A DNA stretch of 14,742 nucleotides from Deinococcus sp. (GCA_028287665.1 JAQBPF010000092.1:1-14742); one strand, 5' to 3'; numbered from the stretch's first letter, positions 1-7,410 are shown. The notes: generated by a model not told the origin, from the sequence alone. Made by a program: numbers and translations.

Positions 1-655
1 CAACTCGGCGCTGAAATTTGGCTTTGATCTTCCCCGCCCGTTTACCAGTGACCCGGCGGCGGCCAGCGCGGCGGCAAAGGCCACAGCAGGCGGCCCCGGC
101 CTGCCCAGCGGCCATACGCAGATGGCAGCCACGCTCTGGGGCGGCATCGCCCTGCAAGTCCGGCGGCCCGGCATGTGGGTGGCGGCGGGCCTGCTGATTG
201 CCCTGATCGCCTATTCCCGCCTTGCGCTGCACGTGCATTATCCCAGTGACGTGATCGTGGGCCTGCTGGTCGGCGGCCTCTTTGCACTGATGGCCGCGCG
301 GATCCATGTGCCCGACGACGGCGTGGTGCGCTGGGGTGTGCCCGCCCTGCTGCTGGTGGTGGCGGCTTTCCTGCCTGCCGGAACTCCCCGCGAATACGGC
401 ACGGGGCTGGGCCTGCTGGCCGGATTCTGGTTTGCCCGCCCCACCTTCACTCCACCCCGCGATGTGGCGGGCCGCCTGATCGTGGCCTTGGTGGGATTGA
501 TCCTGGTCTTCGCCGTGTTTTTTGGCCTGGGAGCCTTGCCCCAGAGCATCAAGGACATCGGTCTGGTGCGGGCGCTGCGGTACGCCCTGCTGGTGCTGGT
601 GGCGGTCGAGGGCGTGCCACTGGTCCTTCGGCGCTGGATGCCGAAAGGGGAATGA
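1..655 (+). CDS. PAP2-family phosphatase (5'-truncated)
   Basis: Open from the window edge (frame begins at base 2) to TGA at 653-655, 217 residues visible. All three signatures of the PAP2/lipid phosphate phosphatase family are present: K-x6-RP at residues 5-13 (KFGFDLPRP), PSGH at 35-38, and SR-x5-H-x3-D at 72-83 ([12 protein letters not shown]). These carry the phosphate-binding Arg/Lys, the acid/base His and the nucleophilic His. The enzyme would remove phosphate from a lipid or isoprenoid phosphate at the membrane, for example phosphatidate, phosphatidylglycerophosphate or undecaprenyl diphosphate; which one cannot be told. After the third motif come about four or five more hydrophobic segments (residues ~85-210), so the C-terminal membrane part is longer than in minimal PAP2 proteins. 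The start and first helices lie upstream. Family assignment is firm, substrate unknown. Confidence 0.9.
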   Translation, partial: NSALKFGFDLPRPFTSDPAAASAAAKATAGGPGLPSGHTQMAATLWGGIALQVRRPGMWVAAGLLIALIAYSRLALHVHYPSDVIVGLLVGGLFALMAARIHVPDDGVVRWGVPALLLVVAAFLPAGTPREYGTGLGLLAGFWFARPTFTPPRDVAGRLIVALVGLILVFAVFFGLGALPQSIKDIGLVRALRYALLVLVAVEGVPLVLRRWMPKGE

Positions 656-710
656 TCGTGGTGAGCAGGGTTCGTCCTGTTGTTGCCCTTCAACTTTGGA
701 AACACCCCTA

Positions 711-729
711 GAGATGCAGTTCACATCTC
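711..729. repeat. Inverted repeat GAGATG-N7-CATCTC
   Basis: Perfect 6-bp arms with a 7-bp spacer, in the 152-bp gap between the PAP2 gene and the bacilliredoxin gene, about 67 bp before the putative -10 box. It could be a regulator site or a weak hairpin. No T tract follows, so it is not a convincing terminator. A weaker hairpin (664-681, six pairs including one G-U) lies just after the PAP2 stop. Confidence 0.3.
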
Positions 730-795
730 CACAATCCGCACTTCACTCTCCATTCCTTGTGCCCCTCATCACTTCATTTTTTAAAGCATCAGAGG

Positions 796-801
796 TAAGA
801 T
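796..801 (+). promoter_or_regulatory. Putative -10 box of a leaderless promoter
   Basis: TAAGAT ends exactly 6 nt before the ATG at 808, which would put the transcription start on or next to the start codon. This is the known leaderless pattern of Deinococcus. A -35 element is poor (TTCATT at 773-778, 17-bp spacer). A GAGGT at 792-796 could instead serve as a ribosome binding site, so leadered translation is not excluded. Confidence 0.5.
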
Positions 802-807
802 AGGGGC

Positions 808-1470
808 ATGACGACCCATGACGCTCAGACCGAGGGACAGACCCAGCAGCAGCAGGTGCTGGTGCCCCTGACCACGCCCGAAGACGTAGATCAGTTTCTG
901 AAAGAGCACCCCCTGGCCGCCGTGTTCAAGGCAGGCACCTGCCACAAGACCATGCAGGGCTTTGGCGTGCTGGAGCAGTTTTTACAGCGCCACGAACTGC
1001 CCGTAGGCTTTATTCGGGTCGTCGATTGGCGTCCGGCCAGCAACCACGTCACCGACCTGACGGGGATTCAGCACCACAGCCCCCAACTGATTTTGTTCAA
1101 GGAAGGCCAGCCGCAATTTGAAGTGAACAACTGGGACATCACCCCAGAAGCGCTGGAGCCTGTGTTTACGGCGCAGGTGCCTGTGCGGGCCGGAGAGGGC
1201 GCAGTCTCTACCGACGACAATGTGGAGCCCTACCGCCGCCTGATGCACGACTTCGTGGAAGGCCGCCTGAGCGACTGGGCCTTTCAGGATCAGTACGTGA
1301 ATATGTTCCGCGATGACGCCAGCCTCCGCAGCCAGCGCGAGTTCGAGTTGCTGTCGCGCCTGTTTGGCGACCCCGACGCCTATCACGGTGGCCTGCACCA
1401 GCTGGGTCAGCCCCAGCAGCGCGGCGACCTGAAGGCCCGCGTGCAGGAACTTCTGACTGAACTGGGTTGA
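808..1470 (+). CDS. Monothiol bacilliredoxin (BrxC/YtxJ-like) with C-terminal extension
   Basis: 220 aa. Residues ~17-125 resemble the YtxJ/BrxC (DUF2847) thioredoxin-fold family, which removes bacillithiol from S-bacillithiolated proteins in the cytoplasm. The single cysteine of the whole protein is C45 in a KAGTCHKT motif, where Bacillus BrxC has TCPIS, so only a monothiol mechanism is possible. The cis-proline loop is SPQ at 91-93. Family members are usually only about 110 aa. Here an additional helical part (residues ~138-220, acidic and aromatic, beginning near [10 protein letters not shown]) is fused on. Its pattern faintly recalls small immunity or anti-toxin-like helical domains, but I do not recognise it. 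The gene stands alone, and the start is supported by a TAAGAT box 6 nt upstream. Redoxin domain confident, extension unknown. Confidence 0.85.
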   Translation: MTTHDAQTEGQTQQQQVLVPLTTPEDVDQFLKEHPLAAVFKAGTCHKTMQGFGVLEQFLQRHELPVGFIRVVDWRPASNHVTDLTGIQHHSPQLILFKEGQPQFEVNNWDITPEALEPVFTAQVPVRAGEGAVSTDDNVEPYRRLMHDFVEGRLSDWAFQDQYVNMFRDDASLRSQREFELLSRLFGDPDAYHGGLHQLGQPQQRGDLKARVQELLTELG

Positions 1471-1831
1471 TCGGCTGCGGCTGATGTCCTGCGTCGGCCC
1501 ACGGCGTGCTGACTGTTGTGCCTGTTTTCTAAACCCAACAGCTCCGCCTTGATCATCTGAACTTATTTCTTAATTAAAGACTGCTTCTTTCAACGTCTCA
1601 CGTCCAGCCCAGCCGAATCCGGTGGGCCAGACGTGAGATTTTCGACGTGTGTAAGCAGGCCGTAAGACGTTTCGCAGTGAGATAGGGGGGCTTCATATTC
1701 TGCACACCGCCCACTTACTTTCCTCAGAAGAGTCTTCTCCAGCCCTGTGCCCACCTTCTTCCCGACCGCCCTGCACTGAACGCGAAATTTAACTTCCACT
1801 CATCTTGATCGTAGGTACACTTCCCATGTTG
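1471..1831. other. Long intergenic stretch with hairpin, no convincing gene
   Basis: About 360 bases between the bacilliredoxin stop and the next likely start. It holds a possible weak terminator hairpin (1493-1513, GTCGGC/GCTGAC with a G-U pair, followed by a T-rich run to 1530), an AT-rich patch at 1557-1580, and the strong hairpin at 1596-1638. A 69-codon reading frame on the minus strand (1590-1799) begins with GTG, has no ribosome site and no family resemblance. The AT-rich patch directly before the hairpin could be a promoter for a small RNA, but no clear -35/-10 pair could be fixed. Confidence 0.5.
1596..1642 (+). terminator. Strong hairpin, terminator or structured RNA
   Basis: Arms TCTCACGTC (1596-1604) and GACGTGAGA (1630-1638) pair perfectly. 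Then come a two-base internal mismatch and a second GCCC/GGGC stem, capped by a 13-nt loop. TTTTC follows at 1639-1643. It reads as an intrinsic terminator on the plus strand, but it lies 126 nt after the bacilliredoxin stop, which is far. A small structured RNA or an element of the downstream gene's leader are alternatives. Confidence 0.5.
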
Positions 1832-2650
1832 ATGACCCTTTCTCCACTCTCGGTGCCGCAAGACCTTGCGGTGTACTCGCGCCTATCCACTGACCACTAC
1901 CCCTGGACAGAAGTCACCGTCGACCTCGCCGCACGTCAGGCGCAGGGGTTTACCGGCATATTCGACGCCGTACAGGGTCAACGGTGGGTCCGTTTTGTCT
2001 GGGTACGCGGCGTGATGCGCGGCGGTTATACGGCGGGTGCCGAGGTGAGTTGGGCCAACATGATGCGTGGGCTTCCCCAGGCCACCGTCAGCCTGCAAGG
2101 TCAGGAACCCGCCGTAGCCGAAATCGTATGGAGCTGCCGTCAAGCCAAAGCCGTTTCTCTGCCTGGCACCTGGCCGGACCTTCAGGACAGGCTGCACCGT
2201 GAGCGATTTTTCGGGATTCTGGTGTCGGGCACAGCTTCTAGCTACTGGGAATCGGGCCGGATGCTGGGCGGCGTTCTCCCCCCTTCGGGCGCGGCCTGCG
2301 TGACGTTCTCGCCGCCCGTGATCGACGACCGCCCTTCGCTGCTGGCCTTCTGGCTGGAGCTGATTGCGGTCACGCACCGCTCTCACCCTCTGGACGAAAC
2401 GTGGCGTCAGGTGAGCATCGGGCTGGCCACCGATCATCCCTGCCTTGATCCCTTTGCCCAGGAAGTGCGGGTGCTGGGCGGGGTGCTTCAGGTAGATCAG
2501 GAGGTCAGCGTCAGCGAGTTGCGGCCTGCGCTCCTGGCGGCCTACCGCGCCACACTGACCCGGCTGGGGGTCCGCCTGGCCGATCTGCCGATCAATTCTC
2601 TGCGTGAACAGCCCATCTGGGCCACGGCTGGACTGGAGGCAAACGCATGA
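1832..2650 (+). CDS. Conserved-type hypothetical protein, PATAN/DUF4388-like pattern
   Basis: 272 aa from ATG 1832. In-frame alternatives are ATG 1826 and TTG 1805. A TACACT box at 1816-1821 lies 10 nt before ATG 1832 and only 4 nt before ATG 1826, so 1832 is preferred weakly. Soluble, with no signal peptide or TM segment. Residues ~31-90 follow the hydrophobic/glycine pattern of PATAN/DUF4388 domains: a G-F-T-G-I-F strand, then W-V-R-F-V-W-V-R-G and a small-residue turn. A second, similar G-I-L-V-S-G / ESGR-x-LGG segment occurs at ~127-150, suggesting an internal duplication. Residues ~190-260 look helical. Its stop overlaps the next start (ATGA), so the two are translationally coupled and probably work together. 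Related domains act as protein-protein adaptors in surface-motility and chemosensory signalling. The family call is tentative. Confidence 0.7.
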   Translation: MTLSPLSVPQDLAVYSRLSTDHYPWTEVTVDLAARQAQGFTGIFDAVQGQRWVRFVWVRGVMRGGYTAGAEVSWANMMRGLPQATVSLQGQEPAVAEIVWSCRQAKAVSLPGTWPDLQDRLHRERFFGILVSGTASSYWESGRMLGGVLPPSGAACVTFSPPVIDDRPSLLAFWLELIAVTHRSHPLDETWRQVSIGLATDHPCLDPFAQEVRVLGGVLQVDQEVSVSELRPALLAAYRATLTRLGVRLADLPINSLREQPIWATAGLEANA

Positions 2651-3066
2651 CCGCACCCACGGGGCCGCTGAACTGGCCAAGCGATCTACAGGATTCCACT
2701 CCGCTCCCTTTCAGCGTCTGGCGCGTGATGCATCAGGTCAATGGTCAGCGCGACGCGATGGAGGTGGCGCGTCTGGCCCGCGTCAGCCTGCCGGAAGTGC
2801 TGGAGGCAGTCAGTCAGGCGCTGCGCTGGTCAGGCCGGGCCGCGCAACGTGAGCAGCCAGTGACCGAGCAGGCGCTGAAAGAAATTCAGCAATGCCTGAT
2901 GGTCGTGGTCGGGCCGATGGGTGAATTTATGGTGGACGACGCCTTTGAGGATCTGGGCGAGGACAACGTGACCCTCAGCCAGTTGCTGGGCCATCTGGCC
3001 ACCCAGCTGGGCGAAAGCCGCGTGCAGGCCTTTGTGCGGCAACTGCGGGCGCGGGGCATCGCGTGA
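2647..3066 (+). CDS. Small winged-helix-like / DUF8082-like protein
   Basis: 139 aa. The start overlaps the upstream stop as ATGA (2647-2650), with GGAGG at 2635-2639, 7 nt before the ATG. Residues ~20-66 ([23 protein letters not shown]...) match the compact winged-helix pattern that often accompanies DUF4388 proteins: W-R-V, 'xVNGxR', then '[12 protein letters not shown]' as a possible recognition helix. Residues ~76-136 match the pattern of the DUF8082-type C-terminal domain: [17 protein letters not shown], a hinge, [17 protein letters not shown]. No catalytic motif is evident, so it is probably an adaptor or regulator for the preceding protein and the HAMP sensor that follows. Domain names come from pattern recognition only. 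Confidence 0.75.
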   Translation: MTAPTGPLNWPSDLQDSTPLPFSVWRVMHQVNGQRDAMEVARLARVSLPEVLEAVSQALRWSGRAAQREQPVTEQALKEIQQCLMVVVGPMGEFMVDDAFEDLGEDNVTLSQLLGHLATQLGESRVQAFVRQLRARGIA

Positions 3067-3089
3067 CGCGGCTCCGGCGTTCCAGAGAC

Positions 3090-3110
3090 GGTCCCGTTTC
3101 GGGCCTTTCT
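3090..3110 (+). terminator. Weak intrinsic terminator candidate
   Basis: GG-T-CCCG / CGGG-CC hairpin (3090-3105) with one bulged T and a TTT loop, followed by TTTCT, 24 nt after the stop of the small winged-helix-like gene. The stem has only six pairs, so read-through into the HAMP gene is likely if it works at all. Confidence 0.3.
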
Positions 3111-3222
3111 CACCGCTTCACTCTTAATACGCAGCGTTTTTCCTGTTTCTCCCCTGCCACGGAGCCCACTTCCGCCCGCGCCCCCCTTCTGCCCAGCACC
3201 TCCGGCTGGCGCAGCCCCCAAC

Positions 3223-3228
3223 GGAAGG
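3223..3228 (+). promoter_or_regulatory. Ribosome binding site of the HAMP gene
   Basis: GGAAGG lies 7 nt before ATG 3236. It decides between two close ATGs: the one at 3231 is out of frame and would sit only 2 nt from the site. In-frame ATG 3236 starts [10 protein letters not shown]. Confidence 0.6.
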
Positions 3229-3235
3229 TCATGCC

Positions 3236-4951
3236 ATGAAGTACACCGTCATCATTCGCCAGCCCGTGTCAGACGAGGTTCGTCCAACTCTGGAAAAGCA
3301 GCTCACCGAACGCTTCGGCCTCTCGGAAGATCAGGCGCAGCGCCTCGCCGCCCGCCGCTCTGGCCGCCTGATGAAGCCCACGGGCCGCGCCCGCGCCGAC
3401 CTGCTCCTGCGCGTTTTTCAGGAGGTCGGCGCACAGGTCGCTATGGAAGAGGTCCGCGAGGAAACGGGCATGTTCAGCGATCCCTTTCAGGCGGCCCCCA
3501 GCGCCACCGCGCTCACAGGCGGCTGGACCAACGGCCAGACCGACGACCTGCCTATGGCCTCCAATCGGCAGGGCGAAACACTGGCTGAACTGATTGCCAG
3601 CACCTCCCGCAGCGATGGCCGCCACTCGGCGAGTGCCTCGGCCACCGCACGTGCCGCCGAGCTGCTGGCCGACGCCCCACGCAGCCGCGCCGCTGTGCCC
3701 GACGACGACAACTGGGCCGACCTCGCCGCGCCCCAGCCTGTGGTCACGGCTTACGGCGCGCGCGATACCGCCGACCTGAACAGCCTCTTCCCGGCAGGCG
3801 CGGCTTTCCCCGACACCACTGTTTTCCCCGATCCTTTTGCCCCCCAGAACAGTAGCCCGCCGCTGAATCTGACGGACGGCCCCACGCCGACGCCCGGCCT
3901 GCCAGACACTTCGGCACCTGCCAACGATGTCTGGTCCGACTTTACGGGCGCCCTGACCATCACCGACGCCAAACCCCGCGAAGAGGTGGCGGCGGCCGAA
4001 ACGCCTTCGGCCATGTTCCTGACCGCCGTAAACGAGGAAAGCCGCAGCAATCTTGGAGCGCGGCGCAGTCTGGCTCAACAGCTGACCTTCGGGGCACTGG
4101 CTCCACTGGCGCTCTCGACCGCCGTGACGCTGACCCTGCTGAGTCTGACGCTCCCCGGACTTCAGCGCCAGTTGGTGGCCCAGAACGCACAGGCCGTGGC
4201 CGTGGCCGTGGGAACCAGCCTGGATACCCGCGACCAGGAGACGGTAAACGCGCAGCTCGACGCCCTGCTGGCCCGCTCGGCTGTAGGATTCGTGCGGGTG
4301 GAGCTGCCCGACGGAACGACCTACTTCCGTGGCCGTGACCCCCGCCTCGACGGCACCCTCCAGAGCAGCGTGGCCAAGTGGCTGATCGACAATCCCGTCA
4401 CCGGCACCTTCCAGACTTCAGGCAGCGCCGCCGACAGCTACCGCACCCAGTTGCAGCAATTGGAAGACGTGGGTGCAGGCGACTCCTCGCAGGCACAGGA
4501 ACTTCGCCGTCAGGCCGAGGACCCCGCCAACCAGCGCAGCGACCGCACCCCCTACGTGGTCAGCCGTCTGGGCGTGATCGAAGGCGAGAACGGACAGCGC
4601 ACCACCACCTCGGCCACAGCCAAGAACGACAGCCTGCTGTACCGAATTGCGGTAGGGGTGCCCAACGCACAGGCCGCGATCAACCTCCGCAACACGCTGC
4701 TGCTGGTGCTGGGCGTGTCGCTGCTGGCCTTGGCGCTGGCCGGGTTGCTGGCTGTGCGTGCCGCCCGCCGCGTGGTGCAGCCGATCGAGCGCCTTGTAGC
4801 GGTGGCGGACGCCATGAGCATGGGCGACCTGACCCGCCCCGTGCAGGCCGACCGCAACGACGAAATCGGTGACTTGGCACAGGCCCTGGAGCGCATGCGC
4901 CTCAGCCTGGAAGCTGCCATGGACCGTCTGCGCCGCCGCAAACGCGGATAA
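3236..4951 (+). CDS. Two-TM sensor with N-terminal L7/L12-like domain and terminal HAMP
   Basis: 571 aa. Order of parts: residues 2-73 form a small alpha/beta domain whose pattern ([12 protein letters not shown], ..., [18 protein letters not shown]) resembles the ribosomal L7/L12 C-terminal fold. Residues 75-275 are a low-complexity linker rich in Pro, Asp, Ala and Thr, with FPDP and SDPF repeats. TM1 lies at ~285-306, a periplasmic sensing region at 307-484 (PAS/Cache-like strand [14 protein letters not shown] at 351-364), TM2 at ~487-508, and HAMP at 510-563 ([34 protein letters not shown]). The protein ends eight residues after HAMP in a basic tail (RLRRRKRG). No kinase, cyclase or methyl-accepting domain follows HAMP. 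The output must therefore be the N-terminal domain or a partner, perhaps one of the two upstream proteins. A 169-bp gap separates it from them. Confidence 0.85.
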   Translation: MKYTVIIRQPVSDEVRPTLEKQLTERFGLSEDQAQRLAARRSGRLMKPTGRARADLLLRVFQEVGAQVAMEEVREETGMFSDPFQAAPSATALTGGWTNGQTDDLPMASNRQGETLAELIASTSRSDGRHSASASATARAAELLADAPRSRAAVPDDDNWADLAAPQPVVTAYGARDTADLNSLFPAGAAFPDTTVFPDPFAPQNSSPPLNLTDGPTPTPGLPDTSAPANDVWSDFTGALTITDAKPREEVAAAETPSAMFLTAVNEESRSNLGARRSLAQQLTFGALAPLALSTAVTLTLLSLTLPGLQRQLVAQNAQAVAVAVGTSLDTRDQETVNAQLDALLARSAVGFVRVELPDGTTYFRGRDPRLDGTLQSSVAKWLIDNPVTGTFQTSGSAADSYRTQLQQLEDVGAGDSSQAQELRRQAEDPANQRSDRTPYVVSRLGVIEGENGQRTTTSATAKNDSLLYRIAVGVPNAQAAINLRNTLLLVLGVSLLALALAGLLAVRAARRVVQPIERLVAVADAMSMGDLTRPVQADRNDEIGDLAQALERMRLSLEAAMDRLRRRKRG

Positions 4952-4970
4952 ACTGCTCTCAATATTCAAT

Positions 4971-5014
4971 GGGATGGGCGGCAACGGTACTTTCTCACCG
5001 TTGCCGCCCATCCC
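4971..5014 (+). terminator. 18-bp perfect hairpin after the HAMP gene
   Basis: GGGATGGGCGGCAACGGT (4971-4988) pairs without mismatch with 4997-5014 around an 8-nt loop, 20 nt after the stop. No T tract follows on the plus strand, so it may stop transcription mainly by stem strength, protect the 3' end of the mRNA, or be a repeated element. Confidence 0.6.
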
Positions 5015-5054
5015 TGTGGAGCCAGGTCCGTGAGTTATCGAACTGAAATGAAGG

Positions 5055-5080
5055 CTGTATACAGGCCGAGGGAAAGGCCT
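5055..5080. repeat. Palindrome CTGTATACAG with adjoining AGGCC/GGCCT hairpin
   Basis: A perfect 10-bp palindrome (5055-5064) is followed at once by arms AGGCC (5063-5067) and GGCCT (5076-5080). It lies in the 278-bp gap before the DUF945 gene, about 150 bp before its probable promoter. It could be a regulator site; no factor can be named. Confidence 0.3.
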
Positions 5081-5217
5081 TTGGAAGAAATAATCGTCCT
5101 TTCTTGACCCTTGGACGCCCTTCCCGTCGCCGCATTCCCAGGTCACAGCCTCAGCATGAATGCCAGCTAAAGACAAGTACACTGGCAACTTTGCCCGAAG
5201 AGCGACCACCCAACCCT

Positions 5218-5223
5218 TACCTT
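5218..5223 (+). promoter_or_regulatory. Putative -10 box of a leaderless promoter
   Basis: TACCTT ends 6 nt before ATG 5230, the same spacing as at four other starts in this window. No good -35 lies at the usual distance (TTGCCC at 5191-5196 has a 21-bp spacer). The box supports 5230 as the start against a TTG at 5104. Confidence 0.5.
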
Positions 5224-5229
5224 GGGGCC

Positions 5230-6633
5230 ATGACGTTCCAGACTCCACCCCCCGCTGCTGACAGCCGAGCCCCCCGCCGACCCAACCGCGCCCTGAGCTG
5301 GACGGTGGCAGGCCTGGCGGTGTTGGGCGCTCTGGCTGGAGCCACTGCCTATACCGGCGCACGCACCCACGACACCACCGAGCAAGCGGTTCAGGGCATG
5401 GAAGCGGCTCTGGAGGCCAGCGGCGTGGCGCACATAGAAAACTCACGTTATCAGCGGGGATTGACCAACTCAGCCCAGACCATGACGGTGGTGCTGGGCG
5501 ACGGCAAAAACGGCGAGAAGCCTCTGCGGCTGCGGGTGACCAACCGGATTCAACATGGACCCCTGCCGGGGCTGAAAGCGGTGGGGCAAGCCCTGATCAC
5601 CACAGAGGTGCGTTTTGAAGACGCTGCCCTGCAGGCCCGCATGACCAGGGCGTTGGGCGGCAAACAGCCCACGATTCGGACGGTGGTCGGTCTGGGCGGA
5701 ATGGCGACGACGGACCTGAATATCCCGGCAGGCACCCTGACCGAGGCAGGCGATACGGTGAAATGGCAACCGCTGACGGCCCAGACCATGGTTAGCGGAC
5801 TCACCTCGCGGGTCAATCTGAATTGGCCGGGGCTGACCATTGCAGGCGAAACGGCAGCCACCCTGGGCAACATCACCGTGACCAGCGAAACCACCCGCCA
5901 ATCCAAAGACGATCTGTTGGGCGTGGGCAATACCGCTGCGGCGGTCGAGAGCCTGACCGTTTCCAGCGGTGCGGCCCCGGTGACTGTGCGGCAAATTCGG
6001 CTGGGTAGCGAAGGCCGCCTGAACGGTGGGGCGCACTACGACGGCAGGCTGACCTACGACATTGGACAGCTTGAGGGGGCGGGCCAGACCTATAAAGACG
6101 TGCAGATACATCTGGCGGCGCGGCACCTGGCAATTGAGCCCCTGCGACGCCTCGGCAGGCTGTTCAATGACCTGCAAGCGGCGCAGCGCGGCAGTACAGG
6201 CAACACGCCCAACTTGACGGCCGCGCAGGAGCAGCAACTTCAAACCGACCTGCTGGCCCTGCTGAAAGAAGACCCCCGCCTGGTAATTGACCGCCTGAGC
6301 GTAGCCACCGATAGCGGGCCTGTGGTGCTGACCGGACAGGTGAATCTGACAGGACTGGGCCAACTGAGCGGCGAAGAATTGACCGCACTCCAGCAAATGC
6401 CGATTTTGGCCCTGAGCCGCGTGGACGCCCAGGCCAAAGTGCAGGCCAGCGAACCGGCGCTGACCAGTCTGCTGAACAGCTTTGGGCAAGGCAGCCCTCT
6501 CAGCGACCCAGCCGCCCTGAATCAACTGGTAGAGGCCGGACTTGTGAACCGGACTGGCAAGACCCTGACGGCAGATCTGAGATTCAAAGACGGCAGATCG
6601 ACCTTGAACGGGCAAGCGTTGGGAGATTTCTAG
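5230..6633 (+). CDS. DUF945/YdgA-family envelope protein
   Basis: 467 aa from ATG 5230. A short basic N-terminus is followed by one hydrophobic segment at ~21-43, a signal anchor or uncleaved signal peptide, so the rest is exported. The family hallmarks are clear: NSRYQRGLTNSAQT at 71-84, and NRIQHGPLPG at 105-114, matching the 'xYxRGxxxS' and 'IxHGPLP' motifs of YdgA/DUF945. The remainder is a beta-rich, repetitive body. The function of the family is poorly known; YdgA-type proteins are membrane-tethered periplasmic proteins distantly reminiscent of AsmA-like proteins. A longer version from TTG 5104 would add 42 residues before the hydrophobic segment without family resemblance, so it was not chosen. 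Single gene with its own promoter and a 3' hairpin shared with the convergent neighbour. Confidence 0.85.
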   Translation: MTFQTPPPAADSRAPRRPNRALSWTVAGLAVLGALAGATAYTGARTHDTTEQAVQGMEAALEASGVAHIENSRYQRGLTNSAQTMTVVLGDGKNGEKPLRLRVTNRIQHGPLPGLKAVGQALITTEVRFEDAALQARMTRALGGKQPTIRTVVGLGGMATTDLNIPAGTLTEAGDTVKWQPLTAQTMVSGLTSRVNLNWPGLTIAGETAATLGNITVTSETTRQSKDDLLGVGNTAAAVESLTVSSGAAPVTVRQIRLGSEGRLNGGAHYDGRLTYDIGQLEGAGQTYKDVQIHLAARHLAIEPLRRLGRLFNDLQAAQRGSTGNTPNLTAAQEQQLQTDLLALLKEDPRLVIDRLSVATDSGPVVLTGQVNLTGLGQLSGEELTALQQMPILALSRVDAQAKVQASEPALTSLLNSFGQGSPLSDPAALNQLVEAGLVNRTGKTLTADLRFKDGRSTLNGQALGDF

Positions 6634-6686
6634 ATTCGGCCGACCAGAGGGGACAGGGTTGATAAGCGCCCCACTCGGTCAAAACA

Positions 6687-6718
6687 GGGGCAGAGGACCG
6701 TAACTGGTCCTCTGCCCC
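6687..6718. terminator. Bidirectional terminator between convergent genes
   Basis: GGGGCAGAGGACC (6687-6699) and GGTCCTCTGCCCC (6706-6718) form a perfect 13-bp stem with a 6-nt loop, midway between the DUF945 stop (6633) and the DUF2383 stop (6750, minus). The T-rich tail (TGTTTTG) lies on the minus-strand side, so it suits the DUF2383 transcript best. Confidence 0.75.
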
Positions 6719-6749
6719 ACTACTGATCCGGGTCTGGGTCGGCCCAGCT

Positions 6750-7211
6750 TTACTTGTTGGCTTCCATGCTGTGCTTCATGTCACGGATCTGGTCGTGGCT
6801 GGCCTTTACCTGGGCAAACTGGCTGTCCACAAAGGCGCGGATATCGGCAGGCAGCTCGGTTTCCTTCAATACATCCTGATAGTTTTCGACAGCTACATCT
6901 TCGCCGCGCTCACACTCGGCCACGACCTGATAGTCGCCGCGCCCGGTGATGGCGTCGCGGACATTGAGCCAGGTGCGGTGCAGGGCGGCTCCCACACTGC
7001 CGCCTTCGCGGGGCTTGTCGCCCAGACGGTTGATGTGGGCTTCGACCTCGCTGGCCATCTGGGCACGCTGGGTGCTGCGCTCCAGAAAGAGGCTCTTGAG
7101 GCTGGCGTCGGTGGCGTGCTCGGCGGCATCGGCAAAGCCCTTTTCGCCGTCGCGCAGGGTACCCAGCAGGTATTGCAGTTTATCGAGCACGGTTTCATTG
7201 GTCATGGTCAT
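6750..7211 (-). CDS. DUF2383 (PA2169-type) four-helix-bundle protein
   Basis: 153 aa. The start at 7211 (MTMTNETVLDK) is set by an AGGAGGA site 6 nt upstream; a longer open frame to 7355 lacks one. Four amphipathic helices fit the ferritin-like DUF2383/PA2169 family: ~6-30 (VLDKLQYLLGTLRDGEKGF), ~33-64 (DASLKSLFLERSTQRAQMASEVEAHI), ~71-115 (GGSVGAALHRTWLNVRDAITG, then the conserved-looking ECERGEDVAVENY) and ~120-150. Glu and His residues are plentiful at helix positions where metal ligands would sit, but metal binding or ferroxidase activity is not shown. The family is usually linked to stress responses. Cytoplasmic, single gene, and its canonical ribosome site contrasts with the leaderless neighbours, suggesting high translation. 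Confidence 0.85.
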   Translation of the reverse strand: MTMTNETVLDKLQYLLGTLRDGEKGFADAAEHATDASLKSLFLERSTQRAQMASEVEAHINRLGDKPREGGSVGAALHRTWLNVRDAITGRGDYQVVAECERGEDVAVENYQDVLKETELPADIRAFVDSQFAQVKASHDQIRDMKHSMEANK

Positions 7212-7217
7212 GGTGGT

Positions 7218-7224
7218 TCCTCCT
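7218..7224 (-). promoter_or_regulatory. Strong Shine-Dalgarno of the DUF2383 gene
   Basis: AGGAGGA on the minus strand, 6 nt before ATG 7211. The best ribosome site in the window, and it decides the start. Confidence 0.85.
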
Positions 7225-7343
7225 AAAATTGGGGCGACTGCGGGGGCGCGGCAAGAGTGTGCGCCCAACCCACAGGCCATACCCGAGCCTAAAGGCCGCC
7301 CCTCTTCCCATTGGCGCGAAAACATACAGGCAGGATTAACAGG

Positions 7344-7358
7344 ACATTGAGGCAATGT
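7344..7358. repeat. Inverted repeat ACATTG-AGG-CAATGT
   Basis: A perfect 6-bp-arm palindrome, followed at 7364-7375 by GTCTC-CT-GAGAC. Both lie in the 199-bp gap between the divergent DUF2383 and YqjF-like genes, upstream of the latter. Either could be an operator for one or both genes; no regulator can be named. Confidence 0.35.
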
Positions 7359-7410
7359 TGGCCGTCTCCTGAGACTGCAATGCCCGCCTCAGCTGTGCTT
7401 GACTGCCCTC

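Noticed and set aside
1590..1799. 69-codon open frame on the minus strand in the long gap
   Set aside because: GTG start, no ribosome site or TANNNT box, runs through the hairpin at 1596-1638, no family resemblance.
5104..5229. TTG start extending the DUF945 protein by 42 residues
   Set aside because: The added residues precede a normal signal-anchor N-terminus and contain no family pattern; TACCTT 6 nt before ATG 5230 supports the shorter form.
4418..5446. 342-codon open frame on the minus strand spanning a hairpin and two genes
   Set aside because: Crosses the 18-bp hairpin and the ends of two motif-bearing plus-strand genes; composition is Gln/Ala/His-rich shadow sequence.
5470..6615. 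381-codon open frame on the minus strand
   Set aside because: Antisense to the DUF945 gene, which carries clear family motifs; no recognisable product.
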